From the NCBI GenBank assembly GCA_963702305.1, contig CAVPBX010000018.1:310001-374000 (forward strand): DNA of 64,000 nt, read 5' to 3'. The position numbers and the translations under genes are program-made. How positions within the stretch are numbered: the first letter of the stretch is position 1; each line of letters starts with the position of its first letter. This document shows, in pieces, positions 16,130 through 23,577 of the stretch. This stretch comes from PALSA-693 sp963702305. Its GTDB lineage: Bacteria > Actinomycetota > Acidimicrobiia > Acidimicrobiales > Palsa-688. Under the pieces are notes generated by a model, which saw only the letters and a program-made list of their open reading frames with translations, was not told the DNA's origin and did not search any database.

Positions 16130-18476
16130 ATGGTGATCGTCACCCCCGTGAGCCCGGCCGCCGCCGACTACTACTTCCGCGGGCAAGGGCCGGGACGGTG
16201 GGTGGGCGCGGGCTCGGCCGACCTGGGGATGGGCGGCGAAGTGAAGCGCCGGGATCTGGTGGCCGTGCTGCGGGGTTGCCACCCCGGCGACGGTCGGTAC
16301 CTGCCGGCGGTGAAGCCGGCCCGGCGGCGGGCTGGGTGGGACCTGACGCTGGCCGCGCCGAAGTCCTTGTCGTTGCTCGGGGCGATGGCGGGCGGCGACG
16401 GCCGGGACGTCGCCGCCGCCCATCGGGGCGCCGTCGACGAAGTGGTGGCGGATTTCGAACGCCGCCTGTTGGCGCTGCGGCGGACCGGCGCGCCCGGTGG
16501 GCGGCTGGCGGCGGTCGGACTGGTCGGCGCGGCGTTCGAGCACGGGGTCAACGCGGCCGGCGAACCGCACCTGCACAGCCACCTCCTGGTCGGCAATCTC
16601 GGACAGCGATGCCGGCGGCGGGTGGTCGGCGATCGACTGCCGCTGGTGGGTCGATCGGTTGTCCGTCGGCTCGGTGTACCAGTTGGCGTTGCGCCAGCAC
16701 CTTCGGGCCCGGGGGCTGGCGTTGGAGTGGCGGCTCCGCGACGACGGCCTGGCGGATCTGGCTGGCGTCCCCCGCGCCGCGGTGCGTTCGGCCAGCGGGC
16801 GGGGCCGAGCCGCGGCGGCCGAGCAGGCCGGTTTCGGGGCGAGGGAGGGCCGGAAGTTGGGCACCCGGGTCGGCGCCACCGTGCAGACCCGCCGATTCGT
16901 GGCCCCCCAACCGTGGCGGGAGCGAGCCGTGGCCGCGGGGCTAGGCCCGGAACAGGCGGCGGCCCTGGTCCGGGGCGCCCGGGCCCGGAGCCGCGAGGGT
17001 CTCGAAGGCGCCTCGCCGGTGGCCGGCGGGCGCGACCTGGTCGGGGCGGTGACCGACCGATTGGCGGCCCAGCGGTCGTCATTTCGGGCGGGCGATGTGC
17101 TCGTAGCGCTGGCCGCCTGCCACCCGGACGGGATGGCCGGAATCGAGTTGGCGCGGTGGGTCGCCGGCTTCTGCGCCCGGTCGATGCCGCTCCCCGTAGG
17201 GCGGGGCGCGGCGCCGCGATGGACATCCGCGGTCGCGCACGGCACCGACCAGCGGCTGACGGCGCTCGGCGCGCAGTCGCACCGCAGCGGGGCGGGGCTC
17301 GACCCGGCCGCAGTCGAATCGGCGCTGGCCGGCTACCCCGGACTGTCGGACGGCGGGCGGGGCGCGGCGCGGGAGTTGTTGTCGAGCCCTGGCGGCGTGC
17401 AAGTGCTCCGCGCCCCCGCGGGCCGGACCAATCTGCTGGCCCAGGCTGCGGTGATCGAAGTGGCGGCCATGGGCTGGCAGGCGGCCGGGCGGCACGTCGC
17501 CGTCGCCACCTCGACCGATGAAGGGGCGGCGCGCTGGCGGGCCTTGACCGGACTCGACAGTGCCGCCCACGAAGCCGCGGCGGACCGGTCGGGCCTCGCG
17601 GGCGCCGACGTCATCATCGTCGATCATGCCGACCGGCGAGGCACTTCCGAGTTGCTGGCCCTGCTCGCCGAGGCGCACCGCACCGGCGCCGCCACGGTGC
17701 TGATCGAAGGGGGTACCGCCCCCCGGTTGAGCTGGATGCGAAGCGACGGGCTCGCCGCCCTGGGCGACCGGTTGGGCCGGCTGGACCCCGGGCCGGTGCC
17801 GGCGTGGACCGGCGAAGCGTCGCCGACCCGCGCCCCCTCGCCGTTCGACCGCGACATCGGCGCCCGTCCCGATTCGGCCGCCGCGGCCGGGCACCTCTTG
17901 GCCCGGTGGGTCGGCGAGTGGACGTCTGGGACGCCGACCACGCTCGTCGGGCTGGGCTACGCCGAGGTGGACGGGCTCAACCAGGCCGCCCGAGCGGCGC
18001 TGGTGGGACGCGGGATCGTCTCGGGCCCGGCCCTGGAGTGCGGCGGGCGGGTGCTCCAGGCCGGCGACCGGGTGCTGGCCCTCCGGCGGTTGGCGCCCGA
18101 CGTGCCCCCCGGCGCACCGCTGACTGTCCTGGGCCTCGACCCGGCGCGAGCCCAGGTCACCGTGGCGACCCAGCCGAACGGGCGGCACGCCGTCACCCTG
18201 GACCGGCGCGCCGCCGCCCATCTGGGCTACGGGTACGCCACGACACCACCGCTGGCGGCTCGGACTCCCGGTACCTTGCTGGTCCTCGGCCCACCCGCCG
18301 CCCTCGGCCTCCACCAGTCGAGGGTCGTGGCGGCCAGCTGGGTGGCGCCCCGATCGGCCGGCCTCGACCGGGTCCTCGACCGGGGCGCGCCGCCGGCCGC
18401 CGTTGACCAGGGGGCGGGGCGTTCGTCGCCGGCGGCGGCCCGGAGGCGGGACCACGGGATCGAACTGGGTTGGTAG
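16130..18476 (+). pseudogene. MobF/TrwC-type relaxase, broken by a one-base frame change near 16601
   Basis: The N-terminal frame (from ATG 16130) carries the MobF relaxase signatures: DYYFRGQGPGRWVGAG with candidate catalytic tyrosines, LAAPKSLSLLGA and the three-histidine metal site HLHSHLLVGN. At about 16600-16603 the homologous reading jumps one base forward (GWSAIDCRWWVDRLSVGSVYQ onward) and runs to 18476. One extra G at 16601-16602 would explain it. The C-terminal part resembles the RecD-like helicase of MobF enzymes, but Walker A reads APAGRTNLL and Walker B VDHAD, both degenerate. The repaired protein would be about 781 residues, short for the family. It would nick oriT and pilot DNA; as read it is inactive, unless the shift is a sequencing error. 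Confidence 0.82.
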
Positions 18477-18513
18477 TTCGGTCGTCCGCCGAGCCCGGGG
18501 CCGTCAGCGACCG

Positions 18514-19578
18514 TCAGGGGCCGGAGACGTACTCGGTCCAGCGTTGCCCGTCCCACCAGCGCCAGTAGTGCACCCCCGCCGGATCGGGCTGCCACCCGGG
18601 CGGGGCCATGGCCTGCGAGGGCTGCGAGGGCTGCGAGGGCTGCGGCAACTGGGAGGGCTGCCCGTTCGGCCAGCCCTGCCAGGTCGACGGTGCCCCGCGG
18701 CTGGGTTGGCCGGGGTACCACTGGAGGCCCGGAGGGGGGCGGTTGCGCTCGACCAGCCAGGTGATCGGTGCCGCGATCCACACCCCCACGGCCACCAGGA
18801 TGGCCACGGCCGCCACCGCCGCCCAGCGCTGGGAGAGGAACCCGACCGCGTCCCACGCGGTGTGGCACACCATCAACACGATGAGGCTGCGGGTGCGCAG
18901 GTAGATCCAATAGAACAGCGCCGCCCACACCAGGATGCCGACCACGCCGGGGCCGTAGTAGATGTGGTACGAGCCGCGCAGCACCAGCGCTACCAGGGTG
19001 ACCTCCCACCAGGGCCGCCCGGCCTGCCGCAGCGTGACCACCACGAAGGCCAGGACCACCAGCTCTTCGATGATGCCGGCCTGGATGGAATCGGTCACCG
19101 CGAAGATCAGCTCAGGGGCGTTGGGCGTGGTCGTCGGCAGATGCCCGGTCTGCAACAGGGCGTTGATGATGCCGCCCAGCACCTGAGCGAAGATGGCCCA
19201 GGCCAAGATCCGAGTGGTGAGGCCCGGGGCGAACCGACCGTCCGGACCGCGAGGCAACGTCAGGCCCAAGGCGCTGGTGGAGACGCCGCGCCGGGCGGCC
19301 AGGAGCAGGACGACCGCGATCGCCAGCCCGGACTGGGCGAGGACGTCGATGGCCTGCGGGCTGTACGCCGCCCAGCTGCCGTTCGCGAGCGGGTTGTCGT
19401 AGCGCCCGGCGAGAAGCAGGGCGGCGGCCAACACGCCGGTCAGGAAGAAGGCGGCGTAGACCAGGAGCACCTCGGTGTAGGCGCGCTTGGTGGAGATCGG
19501 CGGGAGGTCGGGTTCGGGCGCCGGCGACCACCAGTAGCGCCGGTTGGCCGGCGCCGAGGGGTCGGTGGCGTGCTCCAC
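18514..19578 (-). CDS. CPBP-family intramembrane protease-like protein with C-terminal DUF2510
   Basis: A 354-residue membrane protein. About eight hydrophobic segments include the CPBP/Abi core: IIEELVVLAFVVVTLR (paired glutamates, but no arginine at the usual place), RGSYHIYYG (histidine) and MVCHTAWDAVG. A PSQ-repeat linker follows, then a C-terminal DUF2510 module, PGWQPDPAGVHYWRWWDGQRWTEY. CPBP proteins are membrane proteases involved in maturation, immunity or signalling. The start is placed at GTG 19578; the frame stays open to 19716 through the non-coding-looking region. Activity is uncertain because motif 1 is atypical. Confidence 0.78.
   Translation of the reverse strand: MEHATDPSAPANRRYWWSPAPEPDLPPISTKRAYTEVLLVYAAFFLTGVLAAALLLAGRYDNPLANGSWAAYSPQAIDVLAQSGLAIAVVLLLAARRGVSTSALGLTLPRGPDGRFAPGLTTRILAWAIFAQVLGGIINALLQTGHLPTTTPNAPELIFAVTDSIQAGIIEELVVLAFVVVTLRQAGRPWWEVTLVALVLRGSYHIYYGPGVVGILVWAALFYWIYLRTRSLIVLMVCHTAWDAVGFLSQRWAAVAAVAILVAVGVWIAAPITWLVERNRPPPGLQWYPGQPSRGAPSTWQGWPNGQPSQLPQPSQPSQPSQAMAPPGWQPDPAGVHYWRWWDGQRWTEYVSGP
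18613..18639 (+). repeat. Three perfect 9-bp tandem units inside the CPBP gene
   Basis: CTGCGAGGG occurs three times in a row with a partial fourth unit. On the coding (minus) strand it encodes the Pro-Ser-Gln linker between the membrane part and DUF2510. The unit is a multiple of three, so copy-number change would keep the frame. Confidence 0.85.
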
Positions 19579-19649
19579 GACCCGTAGGCTGCCACAGCCG
19601 CTGGACCGTGGCCCGGCGGGCGGCCGGGGGCTGGAGCCGCGCCGCGCCA

Positions 19650-19695
19650 CTTTGTAACACGCGTCCCCGGCGAGGACCGACCAGTTGTTACAAAG
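19650..19695. promoter_or_regulatory. Inverted repeat CTTTGTAAC...GTTACAAAG
   Basis: Exact 9-bp arms at 19650-19658 and 19687-19695 with a 28-bp spacer, about 70-120 bp upstream of the CPBP start. Arm centres are 37 bp apart, roughly 3.5 helical turns. This could be a two-site operator; no regulator is known. Confidence 0.4.
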
Positions 19696-19928
19696 GGGGC
19701 GGCGGGGCCGCCACAACGTAACCCGAGGTCGGTCCCTGGGGGGCGGGTGGGTGACGAAGTGGCGCGCGCCGGCCGATACGTGGTCGAGCGACCGCGACGC
19801 CGGCCGCCTTCTTTGACACCAACCCGCCGCTTGCGGCGGGGCGGTAGCCGCCGGCCGTCAGGCCGGCGGAACACTCGTCGCCGCCGGCCGGCTGAATCGG
19901 CGCGGCGGCGCCCGCCGGCGCGCTGACC

Positions 19929-20045
19929 AAACGGTTTCGCGCCACTCCCGATCCGACCCCGCGTGTGATCGGCGCGAAACGGTGGATATATCCGCCGTTT
20001 CGCGCCACGGACGGCCCGGAACAAAAAGCGAGTGGCGCGAAACGG
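19929..20045. repeat. Four copies of GTGGCGCGAAACGG in mirror arrangement, with a 36-bp palindrome at the centre
   Basis: Copies lie at 19929-19945 (minus), 19971-19982 (plus, GGCGCGAAACGG), 19995-20008 (minus) and 20032-20045 (plus). The inner two, with GGATATATCC between them, form a palindrome at 19971-20006 in which only one position pair is a T-G mismatch. The outer two sit about 50 bp either side of the dyad, giving overall symmetry. This can form a cruciform or bind a multimeric protein. Confidence 0.85.
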
Positions 20046-20110
20046 TTGTGCCCGAGCCCGGGCACCCCCGCCGGCCACCCCCCGCCGGCCCCACCCCCGC
20101 AGCCCCCGGC

Positions 20111-20156
20111 CCCACCCACCAACCCACCCCGGACCCACCCACCAACCCACCCCGGC
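20111..20156 (+). repeat. 23-bp tandem duplication, pyrimidine-rich
   Basis: CCCACCCACCAACCCACCCC followed by GG and one variable base occurs twice in succession (22 of 23 identical). It lies in the non-coding leader about 50 bp before the flippase-like gene. One strand is almost purine-free. Confidence 0.8.
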
Positions 20157-20203
20157 CCCAGTGACGCACCGGGCCCACCGTGGGGTGCGAAGATCTCGGG
20201 CAC

Positions 20204-21289
20204 GTGACCGCCCCGACCACGCCGCCCGATCCACCGATAGTCCCCCGCTCCGCCGGCCGTTGGTATGGGGTCTGGCGGGTGGCCCGCTACCTGTTCGGGC
20301 TGGCGGCCGCCGGCGCCGCCATCTGGGCGGTCACCGGCAAAACCGACGAGCTCTCCGGCGCCTCCACCTACCTCTCACACCTGCGCTGGGTGTGGGTCGT
20401 GGTGGCCCTGGCCGCCGAGGCGGTGTCGTACCTCGCCTACGCCTCCCTGCAGCGCCGCCTCCTGGCCGCCGGCCAGATCCGCATCCCGATGCTGCCCATG
20501 TACGGGATCAGCCTGGCGTCCAACGCCATCCAGAACTCCCTGCCCGGCGGCATCGTCTTCTACGCCGCCTACGTCTTCCGGCAATACCGTCGGTTCGGCG
20601 CCGACGAGATCCTCTCCGGATGGACCCTGATCGCCGTCAACGCCATCTCCTTCATCTGCCTGTCGCTGCTCGCCACCGCCGGGCTAGCCATGGCGCTCGG
20701 CGCCGGCAACGCCCTCGACCTGGTCGAGGTGATCCTGGGCATCGTGGTCGTCGCGGTCCTGCTGGTGCTGGCCTGGGTCGAACGAGCCCGCCTCCTCCGC
20801 CATCTGACCCGTGCCATCCGCCTGTCCCAACGCCTGACCCACCGTCCCTCCCCCGGCACCGACGCCAGCGAGATCATCGACGGCTGGCTGGCCCGGGTCG
20901 GGACGGTGACGCCCGGGAGGATGGACTGGGCCTGGGCCACCACCATGAGCATGGGCAACTGGGTGGCCGACTGCGGTTGCCTCACCCTGTCGTTTCTGGC
21001 CGTGGGGGCCGGCGTGCCCTGGCGGGGGCTGCTCCTCGCCTACGGGGCCGGTCAGCTGGCCACCATCCTGCCCATCACCCCCGGCGGCCTCGGCGTCGTC
21101 GAAGGCAGCCTCACGGTGGCCTTGGTCACCTTCGGGGGGGCCCAGGACTCCACGGTCGCGGCGGTGCTGGTCTACCGGCTCATCTCGTTTTGGCTGTTGC
21201 TGCCCGTAGGCTGGGGCTCATGGGGGGCACTCGCCCTCATCGGCCGCAACCGCAGCCACAACCAGGTCCTGGAGGCCACTCCGGCATGA
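20204..21289 (+). CDS. Flippase-like membrane protein (UPF0104 / lysylphosphatidylglycerol-synthase TM domain)
   Basis: A 361-residue protein with about eight membrane spans. UPF0104 landmarks are visible: SLASNAIQNSLPGG, LLLAYGAGQLATILPITPGGLGVVEGSLT and AAVLVYRLISFWLLLPVG. Members of this family include the flippase half of MprF and are proposed lipid or lipid-linked-sugar translocators. The GTG at 20204 is preferred over a frame-extending start inside the repeat region. Its TGA overlaps the ATG of the lipoprotein gene, so it heads an operon with that gene and the DNA methylase. Confidence 0.83.
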   Translation: MTAPTTPPDPPIVPRSAGRWYGVWRVARYLFGLAAAGAAIWAVTGKTDELSGASTYLSHLRWVWVVVALAAEAVSYLAYASLQRRLLAAGQIRIPMLPMYGISLASNAIQNSLPGGIVFYAAYVFRQYRRFGADEILSGWTLIAVNAISFICLSLLATAGLAMALGAGNALDLVEVILGIVVVAVLLVLAWVERARLLRHLTRAIRLSQRLTHRPSPGTDASEIIDGWLARVGTVTPGRMDWAWATTMSMGNWVADCGCLTLSFLAVGAGVPWRGLLLAYGAGQLATILPITPGGLGVVEGSLTVALVTFGGAQDSTVAAVLVYRLISFWLLLPVGWGSWGALALIGRNRSHNQVLEATPA

Positions 21290-21714
21290 GGACCACCACG
21301 CGCCCTCGGGCCGCCCTTTCCGCCACCGTCCTGGTGTTGATTCTGGCTGGCTGCGGCACCCCCCACCCGGGCTTGTCCAACGGGTCGGTGAGCGCCTGCT
21401 ACCGGGCCATTCCCACCGCCCGGGACGCCGTGCACAACAGCCACGCCACCCTCATCGGCGTCCACCGGGTCGCGGCCGATCTGGTGAAGAGCCGCCTGCC
21501 GGCGTCGGCCCAGGCCGAGCTCGCCGGCGAAAACGACACCACCGTCTGCACCGTCGCCTTCAAGGGCACGTTCACCCCCGGGCAGGTGGAGCTGGCCCCA
21601 GCCACCGCACAAGGCAAATACGCGGTGGTCCTCGTCACCAGCCGCCACCTGCACCTGCTCGCCAGCGTGGTGCTCAACCAGCTGCCGAAATCGTTGGGCA
21701 AGCGGACCATTTGA
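21286..21714 (+). CDS. Small predicted lipoprotein of unknown function
   Basis: A 142-residue secreted protein with an N-terminal signal (RAALSATVLVLILAGC); the lipobox LAGC predicts acylation at the cysteine. The mature part has only two further cysteines (ACYRAIP and TVCTVAF), which could pair, and no domain I recognise. The pattern 'CTVAFKGTFTPGQVELAP...GKYAVVLV' recalls small actinobacterial lipoproteins of unknown role. Start and stop are both overlapped (ATGA before, TTGA after), so it is translated together with the flippase-like protein and the DNA methylase. Confidence 0.72.
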   Translation: MRTTTRPRAALSATVLVLILAGCGTPHPGLSNGSVSACYRAIPTARDAVHNSHATLIGVHRVAADLVKSRLPASAQAELAGENDTTVCTVAFKGTFTPGQVELAPATAQGKYAVVLVTSRHLHLLASVVLNQLPKSLGKRTI

Positions 21715-22781
21715 TCAAGTACCTCGGATCCAAGCGCCGGCTGGTGCCGATCCTCGGCGACCTGCTGACCCGCGTGGGGGCCGCCACCGCCCTCGACCTG
21801 TTCACGGGCACCACCCGGGTGGCCCAGGAGTGGAAGCGGCGTGGCGCCCACGTCACCGCAGTCGACTTGGCTCGGTACTCGGCCGTGCTGGCCGAGTGCT
21901 ACATCGCCACCGACGCCGGCGACGTGGACCGGGTCGGGCTCGGCGAGGTCATTTCACAGCTGCAGGCCCTGGCCGGCACGGACGGCTACGTGACCGAGAC
22001 GTTCAGCCGGCAGGCCCGGTATTTTCAGGAGCCCAACGCCCGGCGCATCGACGCCATCCGCGACGCCATCGAGGCCGATTGGGCCGGGCACCCGTGGCGG
22101 CCGGTGCTGCTGACCGCGCTGCTCCAGGCCGCGGACCGGGTGGACTCGACGACCGGGTTGCAGATGGCCTATCTCAAGCAGTGGTCGCCGCGGTCGTACC
22201 AGCCCCTCGAGCTGCGCCTCCCCGACCTGCTGCCCGGGCCCGGCGCCGCCCGCCTGGGCGACGCCGTGGAGCTGGCCGCCGGCCTGCCGGAAGTCGACCT
22301 GGCCTACCTGGACCCGCCGTACAACCAGCACCGCTACCTGGGCAACTATCACGTGTGGGAGACGCTGGTGGCGTGGGACGCCCCGGCCCATTACGGGGTG
22401 GCGTGCAAGCGGGTGGAGGTGCGGGACCCGGAGCGGTCGTCGGTGTTCAACCGCCGGCGGGAGGCCCCCGCCGCCCTGGCCCGCCTGGTCGGTGCGCTGC
22501 GGGCCGAGGTGGTGGTGCTGTCCGGCAGCGACGAAGGCTGGGTGACCGTCGACGACCTGGCCGACATGGCCGGCGGGCGCGGCGCGGTCGAGGTCCTGGC
22601 CTTCGACTCCAAGCGCTATGTGGGCGCCCAGATCGGCATCCACAACCTCAACGGTGAAAAGGTGGGCGAGGTGGGCCGCACCCGCAACACCGAGTATCTC
22701 GTCGTCGCCGGGCCGGCGCCGACGGTGGCGCGCCTGCGCGCCGGCTACTCGACGCTGGCGGGGGCACGTATCAGAGGTTGA
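21711..22781 (+). CDS. D12-class adenine-specific DNA methyltransferase (orphan)
   Basis: A 356-residue Dam/D12-type N6-adenine methyltransferase. The N-terminal KYLGSKRRLVPIL is the family hallmark, LDLFTGTTRVAQEWKRRG is the SAM site and LDPPYNQHRYLGNYHVWETLV holds the catalytic DPPY motif. No restriction endonuclease is adjacent, so it is an orphan methylase; the target sequence cannot be read from the protein. The TTG start overlaps the lipoprotein stop. It ends inside the operator of the MNT/HEPN pair: the TGA (22779-22781) forms part of the inverted repeat. Confidence 0.88.
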   Translation: MIKYLGSKRRLVPILGDLLTRVGAATALDLFTGTTRVAQEWKRRGAHVTAVDLARYSAVLAECYIATDAGDVDRVGLGEVISQLQALAGTDGYVTETFSRQARYFQEPNARRIDAIRDAIEADWAGHPWRPVLLTALLQAADRVDSTTGLQMAYLKQWSPRSYQPLELRLPDLLPGPGAARLGDAVELAAGLPEVDLAYLDPPYNQHRYLGNYHVWETLVAWDAPAHYGVACKRVEVRDPERSSVFNRRREAPAALARLVGALRAEVVVLSGSDEGWVTVDDLADMAGGRGAVEVLAFDSKRYVGAQIGIHNLNGEKVGEVGRTRNTEYLVVAGPAPTVARLRAGYSTLAGARIRG

Positions 22782-22787
22782 TACAAT
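22768..22787 (+). promoter_or_regulatory. Operator/promoter of the MNT-HEPN pair
   Basis: GTATCA-GAGGT-TGATAC (22768-22784) is a perfect 6-bp inverted repeat, and a -10-like TACAAT (22782-22787) overlaps its right arm. The start ATG at 22794 is only six bases after the -10, so the transcript would be nearly or fully leaderless. The layout fits autoregulation by the helix-turn-helix of the first gene. The repeat also contains the stop codon of the methylase gene. Confidence 0.6.
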
Positions 22788-22793
22788 CGTAAG

Positions 22794-23240
22794 ATGGGGT
22801 TGACAATCCGCGAGATTCGAGAGTTGGCCGGGTTGACCCAGGCCGAACTCGCGGCCAGAGTCGGCACGTCACGTACCGCGCTCGCCGCCGTCGAGTCCGG
22901 ATCCCGCCCGCTCAGCAGCGAGTTCCGTCGGCGGCTCATCGAAAGTAGCGGGATCCGTCCGTCGATCATCCTGAGGGCCCGGATGCCGCTCGTACTGGCC
23001 ATCATGGAACGCCACGGCGTTCGCGACCTTCGGCTGGCCGGTTCGGTGGCCCGCGGCACCGACGGCCCCGACAGCGACCTCGACTTGGTGGTGCGACTCC
23101 CGGAGCACTTCGGAGGGCTGCAATTGGCGGCCCTCGGTGACGAACTCGAAGCCGCTCTTGGGATCCCGGTTGACATCATCTCGGACCGATCGGGTGGGCC
23201 GGTGGCCGAGGCGATCCTGGCTACCGCCATCCCGGCGTGA
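22794..23240 (+). CDS. mntA: HTH-nucleotidyltransferase antitoxin (MntA-like)
   Basis: A 148-residue fusion of an N-terminal XRE-type helix-turn-helix (IREIRELAGLTQAELAARVGTSRTALAAVESGSRP) and a minimal nucleotidyltransferase with GSVARGTDGPDSDLDLVV. The latter is the GSx-DxD active site, which in MNT antitoxins adds AMP to the HEPN toxin. The HTH suggests it also represses its own promoter; a matching inverted repeat lies just upstream. The stop overlaps the GTG of the HEPN gene (GTGA). The order antitoxin then toxin is typical of MNT-HEPN modules. Confidence 0.85.
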   Translation: MGLTIREIRELAGLTQAELAARVGTSRTALAAVESGSRPLSSEFRRRLIESSGIRPSIILRARMPLVLAIMERHGVRDLRLAGSVARGTDGPDSDLDLVVRLPEHFGGLQLAALGDELEAALGIPVDIISDRSGGPVAEAILATAIPA

Positions 23241-23566
23241 GCGGCTTCGACCCCGAGGTCACGCTGGCAGAACTCCGACTCTTTGTCAGCCGTTTGGTCG
23301 AACTCGGCGCCGAGGGTAAATCCGTATTCTTGGCGTCTTGGCGAGACCAGGAGGCGGCCCAGATGCTGATTACCAAACTGGCTGAAGCCTCTGGACGGCT
23401 ACCGGAAAACGCCAAACTCGCCCGGCCCGGCGTTCCTTGGCGTCAGATTCAGGGCATGCGCAATCGCCTGGTGCACGCCTACCACACCGTGGATGTCGAC
23501 GTGCTGTGGGAGACGGTGACCACCGACGCGCCGACCTTGCTGACAGCCCTCAATCGGCCCGCCTGA
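23237..23566 (+). CDS. hepT: HEPN-domain toxin (HepT-like RNase)
   Basis: A 109-residue alpha-helical HEPN protein with the RX4-6H active-site motif in GMRNRLVHAYHTVDVDVLW, followed by the conserved tyrosine. HEPN toxins cleave RNA, often tRNA, and are held inactive by AMP modification or binding of the MNT partner. The GTG start overlaps the antitoxin stop. It ends 11 bp before the convergent sigma-factor gene. Size and context match known MntA-HepT pairs. Confidence 0.85.
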   Translation: MSGFDPEVTLAELRLFVSRLVELGAEGKSVFLASWRDQEAAQMLITKLAEASGRLPENAKLARPGVPWRQIQGMRNRLVHAYHTVDVDVLWETVTTDAPTLLTALNRPA

Positions 23567-23577
23567 TCCCCGCAGGC

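Larger units (their letters stand above)
19579..20203. other. 625-bp non-coding region rich in hairpins
   Basis: No convincing gene was found here; the frames crossing it are repetitive Gly/Pro/Arg shadows. It holds a distant 9-bp inverted repeat (19650-19695), hairpins CCCGCCGC-TT-GCGGCGGG (19823-19840) and CCGCCGGCC-GTCA-GGCCGGCGG (19848-19869), a four-copy palindrome cluster (19929-20045), and a 23-bp tandem duplication (20111-20156). It separates the divergent CPBP gene from the flippase-like gene, so both promoters must lie here. A transfer origin for the relaxase on the left, or an interspersed repeat element, are possible readings. Confidence 0.6.

Noticed and set aside
16590..16615. 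Programmed +1 ribosomal frameshift in the relaxase
   Set aside because: No slippery heptamer, rare codon or downstream structure is evident; a one-base insertion explains the break more simply.
16171..17226. Long minus-strand open frames opposite the relaxase
   Set aside because: No recognisable motif and skewed Pro/Arg composition; explained by GC-rich codons of the relaxase frames.
18613..18639. CRISPR-like or minisatellite interpretation of the 9-bp repeats
   Set aside because: Units are short, contiguous and in-frame within a coding linker; there are no spacers.
20032..20200. Reading the plus-strand frame 20032 onward as a Pro-rich secreted protein joined to the flippase-like gene
   Set aside because: The Pro-rich part comes from pyrimidine-rich tandem repeats, and the flippase-like protein is in another frame with a good GTG start.
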